Part shown: positions 24,493 to 33,247 of the stretch, piece after piece
Layout of the letters: every line of letters starts with the position of its first letter
Numbering within the stretch: the stretch's first letter is position 1
NCBI RefSeq assembly: GCF_900143055.1
Contig: NZ_FRCW01000001.1
Coordinates: forward strand, 186,001 to 250,000
Reading direction: 5' to 3'
DNA: 64,000 nt
From: Fibrobacter sp. UWR3
GTDB lineage: Bacteria; Fibrobacterota; Fibrobacteria; Fibrobacterales; Fibrobacteraceae
Position numbers and translations under genes: made by a program
The notes under the pieces: model-generated
What the model was told of the DNA's origin: nothing
What the model saw: only the letters and a program-made list of their open reading frames with translations
Databases searched by the model: none

Positions 24493-25350
24493 ATGAATAC
24501 CTTCGTAAACATTTTCGAGTTTACCAAGTTCCGCAAGTTCCTGGCAGAATACCAGGAGCGCCGTCAGGCGGCGGAGCCTTCGTTTTCGCGTACCGAGTTC
24601 TGCAACTTGCTGGGGCTCCCCAATACCCGCAGCTATTTCAACGACGTGGTGCAGGGCAAGCGCGTGACCGACAACATGCGCGAGCGCTTTATAAACGTTA
24701 TCGGGCTCAAGGGGAACGAGGCGAGGTATTTCGAGGCGATGGTCGATTTCGACCAGGGGAAGACGGCCCAGGTGCGCGAGGCGGCGTTCGATGCCATGAT
24801 GCGCCTGAACAAGAACCCGCAGGCGATTGTGGACCCGGACAGCTACGAGTTCTTTGGCAACTGGTATAATAGTACTGTCTACGCGATTCTCGAGGTGATG
24901 GATGTTGGCGACGACGTGTCGGAACTCGCGGCGAAGATTTTCCCGCCTGTATCCGAGAAACGCCTGAAGGCGAGCCTCGAACTCATGAAAAAGATGTCGC
25001 TCGTACGCAAGGACGAACGCGGGTTTTGGAAGCCGACGAAGGATAGCCTTGCCACGGTGCAGCAGAGCAAGAGTCAGATGGTGCTCCAGTTCCAGAAGCA
25101 GTGCCTGGAACTCTCGAAGCAGGCGCTGGAATCCGAAGGGAGCGAATCCCGCGACATGACCACGTTTACGTTCGCGGTGTCGAAATCCGCGCAGGCGAAG
25201 GTCGAGAAGGCTGCCGAAAAGTTCAAGGCGCAGGTGCGCCAGATCGTGATGGCCGATAACGAGACGCCGACCGTCGTGGAACATGTGAACCTGCACGTGT
25301 TCAGCAATATCCGCGAAAACAATAAACCGTCCGGTGCGGGCGAGGCGTAG
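24493..25350 (+). CDS. TIGR02147-family regulator
   Basis: This 285-residue protein belongs to a family expanded in Fibrobacter. N-terminal phrases are FEFTKFRKFLAEYQERRQA, FCNLLGLPNTRSYFNDVVQG and GLKGNEARYFEAMVDFDQGK, with a helix-turn-helix-like region in about residues 30-75. The second half (YEFFGNWYNSTVYAILEVM, IFPPVSEKRLKASLELM) is the DUF4423-like part. The ATG at 24493 gives the family start; the longer reading from 24445 begins across the operator. It is divergent from CE12 and followed after 13 bases by the LamG lipoprotein gene. DNA binding is inferred for the family. Confidence 0.85.
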   Translation: MNTFVNIFEFTKFRKFLAEYQERRQAAEPSFSRTEFCNLLGLPNTRSYFNDVVQGKRVTDNMRERFINVIGLKGNEARYFEAMVDFDQGKTAQVREAAFDAMMRLNKNPQAIVDPDSYEFFGNWYNSTVYAILEVMDVGDDVSELAAKIFPPVSEKRLKASLELMKKMSLVRKDERGFWKPTKDSLATVQQSKSQMVLQFQKQCLELSKQALESEGSESRDMTTFTFAVSKSAQAKVEKAAEKFKAQVRQIVMADNETPTVVEHVNLHVFSNIRENNKPSGAGEA

Positions 25351-25363
25351 GGAGGGAGGAATT

Positions 25364-27397
25364 ATGGGATGCTTTAGGAATATGATTGGTTCGAGGCGAC
25401 TCGCGTTCGCTTTTGTCGCGGTGTGCGTGCTCGCCTTCTTTGCGGGCTGCAGCAATACGTCTTCTACGGATTCCGCGGGGATTTTGATTGAAACGAATAC
25501 GGGCAACAAGGGCGTCGCTCGCATATGTGTTGCTCCGGAACTGTGGGATCTCTCTGCTGGAGATACCGTTTCGCTTGCCTTTGCTAATCGCGATACCGTG
25601 GGCGATACGGTCTTTGTGTACGAAAGTGACTACCGTAAGGTGGTGGATTCTTCTGCGGTACTTTCGGGAATGTTTGACATGGATAGCGTTCCCGTAGGGA
25701 AATACGATTCCGTGACTATTTACGGACTGTATGGTGAGCGCTCGTATGTTGTGGACGTTGATGTCGAGGACGGCGAAACCTATATGGTCAACGTGGATGG
25801 CGTGAAGGAAATTTCGGTAGTTGAAATGTCGGCTTGGACGGGCTTGTCCGACTTTGTATATATGTCTATTTCTGATTTCAATATAAAGACGGGTGATTCC
25901 CTGAAACTGTATGGGACGGAAAATTGGGGCGTGTTTGAAGATACGCTGGTGGTGTCGCATTTTGAGTATTATGACTGGACCAACTTGGTGATGGATTCGG
26001 TAACTGTGGCTTCCGGGAGCGCCTTGCTTGCGTTTATACCTTACGGCCACTATGATTCCTTGCTGGTGACGTCGCCGAACGGCGAAACCAAGAAACATAA
26101 ACTTTCGTTCTATATCGAAGAGGGAAAATCCTACTATATCGATTCTGACGGTGCGAGGCCCATTGCCATTGACATTACTCCTGTGCGTGAAGGCGATGCC
26201 CAATTTTACTTCTTTATAGAATCTTTCGAAATGGCCGAAGGTGATACCCTTTCGATGATGCGTTCCGAAAGGGAACTGAATGGCGATACGCTTCACGAAA
26301 CCAATTATTTTGCAACGAAGGTCGTATCGGCTGAGGATGTTTTAAAGGGCGTAGTGAAAGTAAAAAACGTGCCGGGAGGATTCTACAACCAGTTGAGTAT
26401 TAGAAGGGTGTCGAATGAACGCGGGTTATCCAACGGTTTTGCGGAAGATTCTAGACAGTGGAATTTATCTGAAACGCCAATATTCATATCGAGTTCTTAT
26501 GTAGGCAGCCTTGACAGTGTGGACGTAGCCTTGCCCGAAGGATTTGAAGACTTGGCCAAGACGGACGAAATTTTTGTTGATATCCCGTTCCCGATATTCT
26601 TGCCGGCATCGCTTGACAATCCTTGCTTGCTTGATGCGGAAGATAACCTTATCAAGCTGGAAGCGAGCGAACGTGATTATTATGCCGATAGCGTGTTGTA
26701 TTGGGGCAAGGCTCCTGCGATGAAATTATCTAGAACGGGGAAACTCAAATTCAGAATTATAGATAAGTGTGTTGAAGATAACAATCTGCAATTACAGTTG
26801 GGTACCTACAGAAACCATTTCTCCGATGCAGAAATTTCCGATTCCGCTTACGCTAGGTTCAAAGATAAGAAGGATCTTCTGGGCCGTTCCCGCTGGGTGG
26901 ATTCTACCGACAAATGGTTTTACATTCCCGATTTCAAGCCCTTCTCCGAAGACGGCTACTACATGGGGCTCTCCATCTGGTTCAATATCGATTCCATGCA
27001 GGTGAGCGAGTACGCGCAGATTATCTCGGCCAAGAAGGACAGCGTGGGCTTCACCCTGCAGAAGCGCGGAGCATCGGGTGCGGTGAACCTCAGGCTTGAT
27101 ACGCGCACGGGCGTTTACAATACGGTCGTGGGTCGCGCGAACGGGGTGCTCGACGGCACGTGGCACAACTACTCGTTCAAGATTCACGGCGATAGCGTGA
27201 CCACATTCATCGACGGAACGCTGCTGGAATCTAGGCAGTTCGATTCGGGCGAAGGCTTTGCAGCTGCATTCAACCCTTCGATCGGCTACGGCGGGCTTCG
27301 CGGCGGTGTTGACGAGGTATTCTTCTTCGATGGTACGCAGTCCAACAACTGGATGCGGCTCTTCTACGCCCTGCAATATGCGGTTATAAAGGAATAA
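25364..27397 (+). CDS. Surface lipoprotein with three beta repeats and a LamG-like domain
   Basis: This 677-residue protein (ATG after GGGAGG) has a lipoprotein signal ending FFAGC (Cys at about residue 27). Three repeats of 100-130 residues follow (about 30-390); each has a GDT/GDS-L strand and a VPxGxYDSV-type strand, suggesting sandwich modules. The C-terminal 160 residues (KWFYIPDFKPFSEDGYYMGL, DGTWHNYSFKIHGDSVTTFI) are a concanavalin/LamG domain that could bind sugar polymers. It forms a two-gene operon with the regulator. A sensing role is inference; it could simply be a binding protein. Confidence 0.75.
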   Translation: MGCFRNMIGSRRLAFAFVAVCVLAFFAGCSNTSSTDSAGILIETNTGNKGVARICVAPELWDLSAGDTVSLAFANRDTVGDTVFVYESDYRKVVDSSAVLSGMFDMDSVPVGKYDSVTIYGLYGERSYVVDVDVEDGETYMVNVDGVKEISVVEMSAWTGLSDFVYMSISDFNIKTGDSLKLYGTENWGVFEDTLVVSHFEYYDWTNLVMDSVTVASGSALLAFIPYGHYDSLLVTSPNGETKKHKLSFYIEEGKSYYIDSDGARPIAIDITPVREGDAQFYFFIESFEMAEGDTLSMMRSERELNGDTLHETNYFATKVVSAEDVLKGVVKVKNVPGGFYNQLSIRRVSNERGLSNGFAEDSRQWNLSETPIFISSSYVGSLDSVDVALPEGFEDLAKTDEIFVDIPFPIFLPASLDNPCLLDAEDNLIKLEASERDYYADSVLYWGKAPAMKLSRTGKLKFRIIDKCVEDNNLQLQLGTYRNHFSDAEISDSAYARFKDKKDLLGRSRWVDSTDKWFYIPDFKPFSEDGYYMGLSIWFNIDSMQVSEYAQIISAKKDSVGFTLQKRGASGAVNLRLDTRTGVYNTVVGRANGVLDGTWHNYSFKIHGDSVTTFIDGTLLESRQFDSGEGFAAAFNPSIGYGGLRGGVDEVFFFDGTQSNNWMRLFYALQYAVIKE

Positions 27398-27505
27398 ACG
27401 GGTGTTTAAGGCGCCTTTCGGGATGTATTTTTGCGAAATGTGGACTTTTTTTAAGTAAAGTGTTGTAAAAATTACATCATTTAGTTTGAAATTGCGTAAA
27501 AAATA

Positions 27506-27534
27506 TTGACTTTTAATAAAAACTAGCGTATATT
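27506..27534 (+). promoter_or_regulatory. Promoter of the GH43 operon
   Basis: TTGACT (27506-27511) and TATATT (27529-27534) are separated by 17 bases, a good sigma-70-type match. The predicted start near 27541 falls on operator C. Confidence 0.6.
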
Positions 27535-27539
27535 TAAAG

Positions 27540-27556
27540 TAGTAAACCTTATAGTA
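27540..27556 (+). promoter_or_regulatory. Operator-like direct repeat C, GH43 operon
   Basis: TAGTA (27540-27544), AACCTTA, TAGTA (27552-27556), period 12. It starts 5 bases after the -10 element, at the expected transcription start, a position suited to repression. Confidence 0.65.
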
Positions 27557-27571
27557 AAAAGGGAGATAAAT

Positions 27572-29689
27572 ATGTTTGGTGTGATGGGATTGAGTTCTCG
27601 CGGAGTGGTGTCCGCGGCAATTTTCACGCTCGCTTTTGCGGGCCAGGGGGTGTTCGCCCAGTCGTGGTATGCGACTGACGTGCGCCAAGGGGGCCATGAC
27701 CCTTCCGTGTACAGGGACGAGAATGGCTACATCCTTATGTCCACGAATAACAACCTCGCCATGTGGACTTCTACGGACATGGTCAAGTGGAACTCGAAGG
27801 GCCAGATTTTCAGGGATAGCCCGCAGTGGCTCAAGAACGCCGTGGGCGGCAAGACCGACGGCATCTGGGCTCCGGACCTGTTCCATTTCAATAACCAGTA
27901 CGGCGTGTTCTACTGCGGCTCCGTTTTTGGCCAGCGCACATCTGCCATCGGTGTCGCGACGAACGCGAACCTGGACTTTTCTAATCCGGCAAGTGGCTGG
28001 ACTGACCAGGGCGAAGTGACGCGCACCACGAACAGCAACAACTACAACGCGATTGATGCCGACGTGGTGGTGACTCCCGATGGCCAGTACTGGATGACGT
28101 ACGGTTCGTGGAATGCGGGCGGTATCCGCTTGATCAAGCTTGACCCCAAGACGGGCAAGCAGGCGAGCGATGACAAGACGAACTACCAGATTGCGACGCG
28201 CGGCGGTACGGGTATTGAAGGCCCGAGCCTCATCGAGCACGGCGGCCAGTATTTCTTGTTCACGGCCTGGGACGTATGTTGTAAACAAGGTAACGAAATC
28301 GAACAGACCACCTACAAGACGGCCATGGGCCGCGCCGACAAGGTGAACGGAACCTACAAGGACCGCAGCGGCAAGGAACTCAACAAGGGTGGCGGAACCA
28401 TCCTGATGCAGCGTTACAGCCGTTATGTGGGCCCGGGCGGCGGCGAAGCCTTCAAGGACCTGAACCGCATCCGTTTTGTGCATCATTACTACGACCTGAC
28501 CGGCGACAAGTACAACCACATCCACATTCGCGACCTGGTGTTTACCGACGACAACTGGCCCGAAATGGGGCAGCCCTTCCTCGGGCGCTACCTGAGTGCC
28601 GAGGCGGAACACGGCATTATGACACGCGGTGCGACGGATGACCTGACCTTCAATTACACGAAGGAAGCCTCGAACGGCGAATACGTGGGCTACATCAATA
28701 CGAAGGGTTCCAAGATTCGCTTGCCGATGAACATTATGCAGGCGGGCGACTACATTATGCGTTACCGCTACGCGAACGGCGGCGATAATGATGCTACGCA
28801 TAAAGTAACGGTGAATGGAAAGGCGCAGACGGTGAAGCTCCCGAAGACGGGCGCCTGGGGCAGTTTCCCCGAAAAGTCCGTGGCGATGATTCCGGCGACG
28901 CTCAAGCGCGGTGGCAACTTTATCGAGGTGGAACCCGACCAGAATTTTGCGGAACTTGACCGTATCGACTTCTTGCGCGTGATTCGCGATACCATTCCGG
29001 GCAACGGCTTCGATAACGGCATCAAGGTGCGCCTCACGAACGATGACAAGCTTGCCGTCAAGAACGGCGGTTACGCCATCTTCGAAAACGTGGTGACGGA
29101 TTCCATCAGGAGCACCGAAGTCAAGGTTGAACTGCAGCAGTGCAGCGGCGGGACGCTCAGCATTCGCGAAGGTTCTGCTTCGGGTACGGAACTTTCTAAG
29201 TGCACTGTTCCTTCGAGCTGCGCGAATGGCGCCTGGACCGAAGTGAACTGCTCTGCCACCAAGAAGCTTTCGGGCGTCAAGGACTTCTACCTCACGGGAA
29301 GCGGCATGAGCGGCGAAGTGCTGGTCGGCAACATCCGCTTCGGAAAGGCCGCCTCTATCGAACCGCCGTCATCTAGTTCTAGCGCGGCTCCGATGGAATC
29401 TAGCTCCAGCGAATCTCCGGTGGAATCCAGCTCCAGCGTGACTCCGCCGGAAAGTTCCAGCAGCGGAACGACTGCGATTGCGCAGGCGAAATCTTTGAAA
29501 GCCAATTACAAAATGACGACGAATGCTTCTGGCTATACCTTCCATTTTGATCGTCCCGGTAATTACGAAATCATCGTGATGAACCCGCTGGGTCAGCTGA
29601 TGGCTCGAAAGACGGTGCGCATGGAATCTGAAGTGTCGCTGCAGGGACTGCCAAAAGGAAAGTACATCTTCAAGGTGATGAATCGCTAA
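27572..29689 (+). CDS. Secreted GH43 endo-arabinanase-type enzyme with two binding modules
   Basis: This 705-residue enzyme should cut alpha-1,5-arabinan side chains of RG-I. After the signal peptide (cleavage near VFAQ, residue 30), the five-bladed propeller shows the catalytic base in GGHDPSVY (Asp43), the pKa-tuning Asp in AIDADV (Asp161) and the acid in GIEGPSL (Glu215). A CBM35/CBM6-type module follows (about 345-480; AEAEHG start, ELDRIDFLRVI end), then a second CBM6-like module (about 485-605), Ser-rich linkers with SSGTTAIA, and a C-terminal sorting-like domain. First gene of the operon. Confidence 0.85.
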   Translation: MFGVMGLSSRGVVSAAIFTLAFAGQGVFAQSWYATDVRQGGHDPSVYRDENGYILMSTNNNLAMWTSTDMVKWNSKGQIFRDSPQWLKNAVGGKTDGIWAPDLFHFNNQYGVFYCGSVFGQRTSAIGVATNANLDFSNPASGWTDQGEVTRTTNSNNYNAIDADVVVTPDGQYWMTYGSWNAGGIRLIKLDPKTGKQASDDKTNYQIATRGGTGIEGPSLIEHGGQYFLFTAWDVCCKQGNEIEQTTYKTAMGRADKVNGTYKDRSGKELNKGGGTILMQRYSRYVGPGGGEAFKDLNRIRFVHHYYDLTGDKYNHIHIRDLVFTDDNWPEMGQPFLGRYLSAEAEHGIMTRGATDDLTFNYTKEASNGEYVGYINTKGSKIRLPMNIMQAGDYIMRYRYANGGDNDATHKVTVNGKAQTVKLPKTGAWGSFPEKSVAMIPATLKRGGNFIEVEPDQNFAELDRIDFLRVIRDTIPGNGFDNGIKVRLTNDDKLAVKNGGYAIFENVVTDSIRSTEVKVELQQCSGGTLSIREGSASGTELSKCTVPSSCANGAWTEVNCSATKKLSGVKDFYLTGSGMSGEVLVGNIRFGKAASIEPPSSSSSAAPMESSSSESPVESSSSVTPPESSSSGTTAIAQAKSLKANYKMTTNASGYTFHFDRPGNYEIIVMNPLGQLMARKTVRMESEVSLQGLPKGKYIFKVMNR

Positions 29690-29710
29690 CAGAAAAAGGG
29701 ATGTTTGGGT

Positions 29711-31294
29711 ATGTTTAAACGTGCTTTATCTATGCTGATGGGGGTAGCGGCTGTTGCGATGGCTGCAAACCCCCTCACTACAAAATTCTACTCTGCCGAT
29801 GCCGCGGCGCTCGTGCACAACGACAGCCTGTTCATTTTTGCGGGCCACGACGAGCAGGGCGCTCAGGGGAATAACAACAAGTTCTTCTTGATGAACGACT
29901 GGCACGTGCTGGTGACCGACGACATGGAAAACTACCATGACTACGGTGCGGTACTTTCGTGGCGGACCTTCAAGTGGGCAAGCGGCAACGCCTTCGCGGG
30001 CCACTGCGAATACCGTAACGGTAAGTTCTATTGGTACGTGGCAGTGCATCATGCGACTGTCGTGCGTGACGAAGGTTTCGCGATTGGCGTCGCGGTGGCC
30101 GATCACCCCTCGGGCCCATGGAAGGATGCTATCGGCAAGGCGCTCGTGACCGACGACACCCCGAACGATGTCGCGCTGAATATCGACCCCGCAATTTTCT
30201 ACGACGGGAACGATATATGGATGTATTGGGGCTCGTGGAACGCGGGCCGCCGCGTGAAGCTCAAGGAAAATATGATTGAGCTGGCAAGTACGCCCGAAGA
30301 CATCAAGATCAAGGACTTTTTCGAGGCTCCCTGGATGCACAAGTATCGTGGCAACTACTACTTCAGTTACGCCTCGGGTTACCCTTCTACGACAAACTAC
30401 TCCATGGCCACGAGCCTGAATGGCCCGTGGACGCAGAAGGGCGTGCTGAATGACAAGCTCGACAATTCCGAGACGAATCACCAGGCGATTTTCAAGTATC
30501 TCGGTCACTGGTATTTTATGTATCACGGCGCGAACGCTCCGGGCGGCTGGACTTACCGTCGTTCCGTGAATATCGACTACCTGTACTATGACGAGAATGC
30601 GAATATCCAGAAAATCAAGCGTACCACCACGGGTGTAGACAAGGTAAACAACGCGCTTGTGGAGAATGGAACGTATCGCTTGACCGTTTCGCACAGCGCC
30701 TTGTCGCTGGTCGAAGAAAACGGAATCGTGGTGCAGCGCCCCGAAAGCGAAAAGGATGCGAACCAGTTCTGGACCGTGGAACGCAGCGCGAAAAATGCCC
30801 GCCATTACACGCTCAGAAATTACGGTACCGGCCGCTACTATTGCCCGCCCAAGACGCTGCTCGATACCGTCAAGACGTCGGCGACCGCCTGCGAAATCCG
30901 CATCGAAAATGCCTCTGTCGCAAAGGGCTACTACCTGTACGGCGACTATGACAGCGACTTTGTGGGCGACGTGCTGAATGTCTCGAAGGATTCGGGCATG
31001 CCCGTGATTATCTGGGTGCGTACCGGTGCTGACAACCAGAAGGTGAAACTCGCGAAGGCGACCCCGCCGGCAGTTGCACCGGAGTCGTCTTCTAGCATCG
31101 AGGAATCTTCCAGCTCTGTTGTCGCCGAAAATTCTTCGAGTTCCGAAGTCGCGCCCGAAAGTTCTAGCAGCGGAACTACCGCGATTGCTCCGCGTGCAAC
31201 TCGCCAGGGAATGCAGGTGCCAGCTCGCAAGGGTTACCGTGACCTCAAGGGCCGCAGTTTTGACAGGCGGATTCCGTATCGGGTGATGTTCTAG
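29711..31294 (+). CDS. Secreted GH43 arabinofuranosidase-type enzyme with ricin-like module
   Basis: This 527-residue enzyme starts after a signal peptide ending AVAMA. The GH43 triad is visible: Asp in YSADAAALVH, Asp in LNIDPAIFYD and Glu in FFEAPWMH. The domain of about 320-450 residues (YRLTVSHSALSLVEENG, NQFWTVE) is a ricin-type beta-trefoil (CBM13-like). A linker with SSSS repeats and SSGTTAIA leads to the basic tail YRDLKGRSFDRRIPYRVMF, almost the same as in the PL1 gene ending at 46716. The ATG at 29711 is chosen over a TTG at 29705. It is a paralogue of the next gene. Confidence 0.83.
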   Translation: MFKRALSMLMGVAAVAMAANPLTTKFYSADAAALVHNDSLFIFAGHDEQGAQGNNNKFFLMNDWHVLVTDDMENYHDYGAVLSWRTFKWASGNAFAGHCEYRNGKFYWYVAVHHATVVRDEGFAIGVAVADHPSGPWKDAIGKALVTDDTPNDVALNIDPAIFYDGNDIWMYWGSWNAGRRVKLKENMIELASTPEDIKIKDFFEAPWMHKYRGNYYFSYASGYPSTTNYSMATSLNGPWTQKGVLNDKLDNSETNHQAIFKYLGHWYFMYHGANAPGGWTYRRSVNIDYLYYDENANIQKIKRTTTGVDKVNNALVENGTYRLTVSHSALSLVEENGIVVQRPESEKDANQFWTVERSAKNARHYTLRNYGTGRYYCPPKTLLDTVKTSATACEIRIENASVAKGYYLYGDYDSDFVGDVLNVSKDSGMPVIIWVRTGADNQKVKLAKATPPAVAPESSSSIEESSSSVVAENSSSSEVAPESSSSGTTAIAPRATRQGMQVPARKGYRDLKGRSFDRRIPYRVMF

Positions 31295-31329
31295 CGGAAG
31301 TAATTTGTCTTAAAAGCAGGAGTGTTTGG

Positions 31330-32988
31330 ATGTACGGATTGGGAAACGCCCTTCGGGGCGGCTTTATGGGAGTCGGCTTGTCGCTTGCCGTTGGTGCATT
31401 TGCTGCAAGTAATCCCATTGTCACGAACATGTTCACGGCAGACCCCGCAGGGCTCGTTTACAACGATACCATGTATATCTTCACGGGGCATGATGAGGCG
31501 CCCGCCGGTCACGAAGGTTACATAATGAACGACTGGCACATATTCTCTTCGGGAGATATGGATACCTGGGTGGATCGCGGGGCCGTGCTTTCTATCAAGT
31601 CGTTCAAGTGGGCGCGTGGCAGCGCCTGGGCGAGCCAGACTATCGAACGTAACGGCAAGTTCTACTGGTATGTGACCGTGCACGACGGCAGGGACTTTGC
31701 GGTTGGCGTCGCCGTCGCGGACCATCCGGCAGGCCCGTACAAGGATGCCATCGGCAAGGCACTCATTACAAGCGACATGACTCCGGCGAATAGCGGCGTG
31801 AATTACGATATCGACCCGACCGTCTTTATCGATGACGACGGACAGGCTTATATTTATTGGGGCAACGGCGCCGTGATGGGCTACAGGCTCAAGGAAAACA
31901 TGGTCGAACTGCAAGGCAACATGTTCAACGTGACGCCGCCCAGTTTTACCGAGGCTCCGTACGTTCATAAAAGGAACGGCTACTACTTTTTGACGTATGC
32001 CTACGGCTGGGAAGAACGCATTGGCCAGGCGACCATGAAAAGCCCGACGGGACCCGTATCCAATTCCAAGGTCATTGTCGGTTACAACAAGAATTCCAAT
32101 ACGAGTCACCAGGCGTTTGTTGAATTCCGTAACCAGTGGTACTATATCTACCATACGGGTGCGATTGGCGGCAGTTTCCGTCGTGCGCTGTGTGTGGACT
32201 ACGCCTACTACGAAAACGATTCGACCATCGCGAACATCACCATGACCGACGCAGGCGTAAAGAAGGTTGACCACGCGCCGATCAGGGATGGCGTTTACCG
32301 CATCAAGGCGCGGCACAGCGGCCTGAGTCTCGAAGATGCGGCTTCTGCGGTAATCCAGATGGATTCCGAAGAAAGTGAATCGCAGCTGTGGGCGCTCAAG
32401 AGAATCGATGGTTACACCTACACGCTCAGAAATATCGAAACGGGAAAGTATCTTTCGTTCGGAAAGGGAAACCTGCTTGATACCGCAAAGACCGTCGATG
32501 CCGAAAACAGGATTATCATCGAGAACTTTAATGTGGATGACGGTTACCGCCTGTACGCGGATACCGCAAGTGAATACCTGGGCGATGTCCTGAACATCTC
32601 TACGGAGGCGGGAATGCCGCTTGTCGTGTGGAAACAGACCGGAACGCAGAATCAGTCGTTCAAGTTTGAATATATGGGCGACGAATCTGCATATAGTTCT
32701 TCCAGCGTAGAGGTCGCGCCCGAAAGTTCCAGCTTCGAGGACGTGTCGAGCAGTTCCGCAGAAATTATGTCGTTAGTCGCGGCGCCTGGGAATCTCGGTG
32801 CACGGATTGTCGGGGTTTCTCGCGTGGATGGGTTGCGGTTCTCGCAGGCTGCGGATTACGCCCTGATGAACCTGCACGGCATGGTCGTTGCCCGTGGGCA
32901 CGCTGCGCAAGTCGCGGTGAATAACCTTGCCCCCGGCGCATACGTGGTAAGGCTTGGCGGCCGCATCCAGAAAATCGAGCTGAGGTGA
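31330..32988 (+). CDS. Secreted GH43 arabinofuranosidase-type enzyme, tandem paralogue
   Basis: This 552-residue protein has the same layout as the previous gene: signal peptide, GH43 propeller (Asp in FTADPAGLVY, Asp in YDIDPTVFID, Glu in SFTEAPYVHK), ricin-type trefoil (YRIKARHSGLSLEDAAS, SQLWALKRI), a short Ser linker and a C-terminal sorting-like domain (LMNLHGMVVARG, YVVRLGGRIQKI). AGGAG lies 9 bases before the ATG. Unlike its neighbours it lacks the TT motif before the tail. Substrate could be arabinofuranosyl or xylosyl side chains. Confidence 0.84.
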   Translation: MYGLGNALRGGFMGVGLSLAVGAFAASNPIVTNMFTADPAGLVYNDTMYIFTGHDEAPAGHEGYIMNDWHIFSSGDMDTWVDRGAVLSIKSFKWARGSAWASQTIERNGKFYWYVTVHDGRDFAVGVAVADHPAGPYKDAIGKALITSDMTPANSGVNYDIDPTVFIDDDGQAYIYWGNGAVMGYRLKENMVELQGNMFNVTPPSFTEAPYVHKRNGYYFLTYAYGWEERIGQATMKSPTGPVSNSKVIVGYNKNSNTSHQAFVEFRNQWYYIYHTGAIGGSFRRALCVDYAYYENDSTIANITMTDAGVKKVDHAPIRDGVYRIKARHSGLSLEDAASAVIQMDSEESESQLWALKRIDGYTYTLRNIETGKYLSFGKGNLLDTAKTVDAENRIIIENFNVDDGYRLYADTASEYLGDVLNISTEAGMPLVVWKQTGTQNQSFKFEYMGDESAYSSSSVEVAPESSSFEDVSSSSAEIMSLVAAPGNLGARIVGVSRVDGLRFSQAADYALMNLHGMVVARGHAAQVAVNNLAPGAYVVRLGGRIQKIELR

Positions 32989-32991
32989 AGC

Positions 32992-33078
32992 GTGTTCGAC
33001 CGTGAAAATTTCGCCATCGTCAAGCAGATTGCGGTGCTCAGCCTGCTCGCCATCGCGCTAGGGCTTGTTTACGGGTGA
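32992..33078 (+). CDS. Possible 28-residue membrane peptide
   Basis: A GTG start with GAGGTG 4 bases upstream opens a short frame, MFDRENFAIVKQIAVLSLLA and IALGLVYG, ending TGA. It has a charged N-terminus and one hydrophobic segment of about 18 residues. It sits 3 bases after the GH43 stop and just before the operon terminator. It may be a real small membrane protein or the N-terminal remnant of a larger lost gene. Confidence 0.35.
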   Translation: MFDRENFAIVKQIAVLSLLAIALGLVYG

Positions 33079-33102
33079 GAAAACGCTTGTTCTACATTAA
33101 AT

Positions 33103-33134
33103 ATCGCCGTTTTTCGCTCGAAAACGGCGATTTT
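33103..33134 (+). terminator. Terminator of the GH43 operon
   Basis: ATCGCCGTTTT (33103-33113) pairs perfectly with AAAACGGCGAT (33121-33131) around a 7-base loop and is followed by T residues. It separates the GH43 operon from the GH53 promoter region. Confidence 0.8.
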
Positions 33135-33152
33135 AAATTTTTTCAAAAAATA

Positions 33153-33169
33153 TAGTACGTTTTATAGTA
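33153..33169 (+). promoter_or_regulatory. Operator-like direct repeat D1, GH53 promoter
   Basis: TAGTA (33153-33157), CGTTTTA, TAGTA (33165-33169), period 12. It overlaps the -35 region expected for the TATATT at 33178-33183. Confidence 0.65.
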
Positions 33170-33195
33170 AAAAGAGTTATATTTATGGAAAATTG

Positions 33196-33212
33196 TAGTA
33201 CAACTTATAGTA
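33196..33212 (+). promoter_or_regulatory. Operator-like direct repeat D2, GH53 leader
   Basis: TAGTA (33196-33200), CAACTTA, TAGTA (33208-33212), period 12. It lies 12 bases after the TATATT element and 35 bases before the GH53 start. D1 and D2 together bracket the promoter. Confidence 0.65.
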
Positions 33213-33247
33213 CAACAAAATATTAACTAAAAACAAAGGAGTGAAGG

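Noticed and set aside
29380-29470. Ser-codon repeats in linkers as minisatellites or mobile repeats
   Set aside because: They are in-frame low-complexity linkers common to secreted Fibrobacter enzymes, with varied codons.
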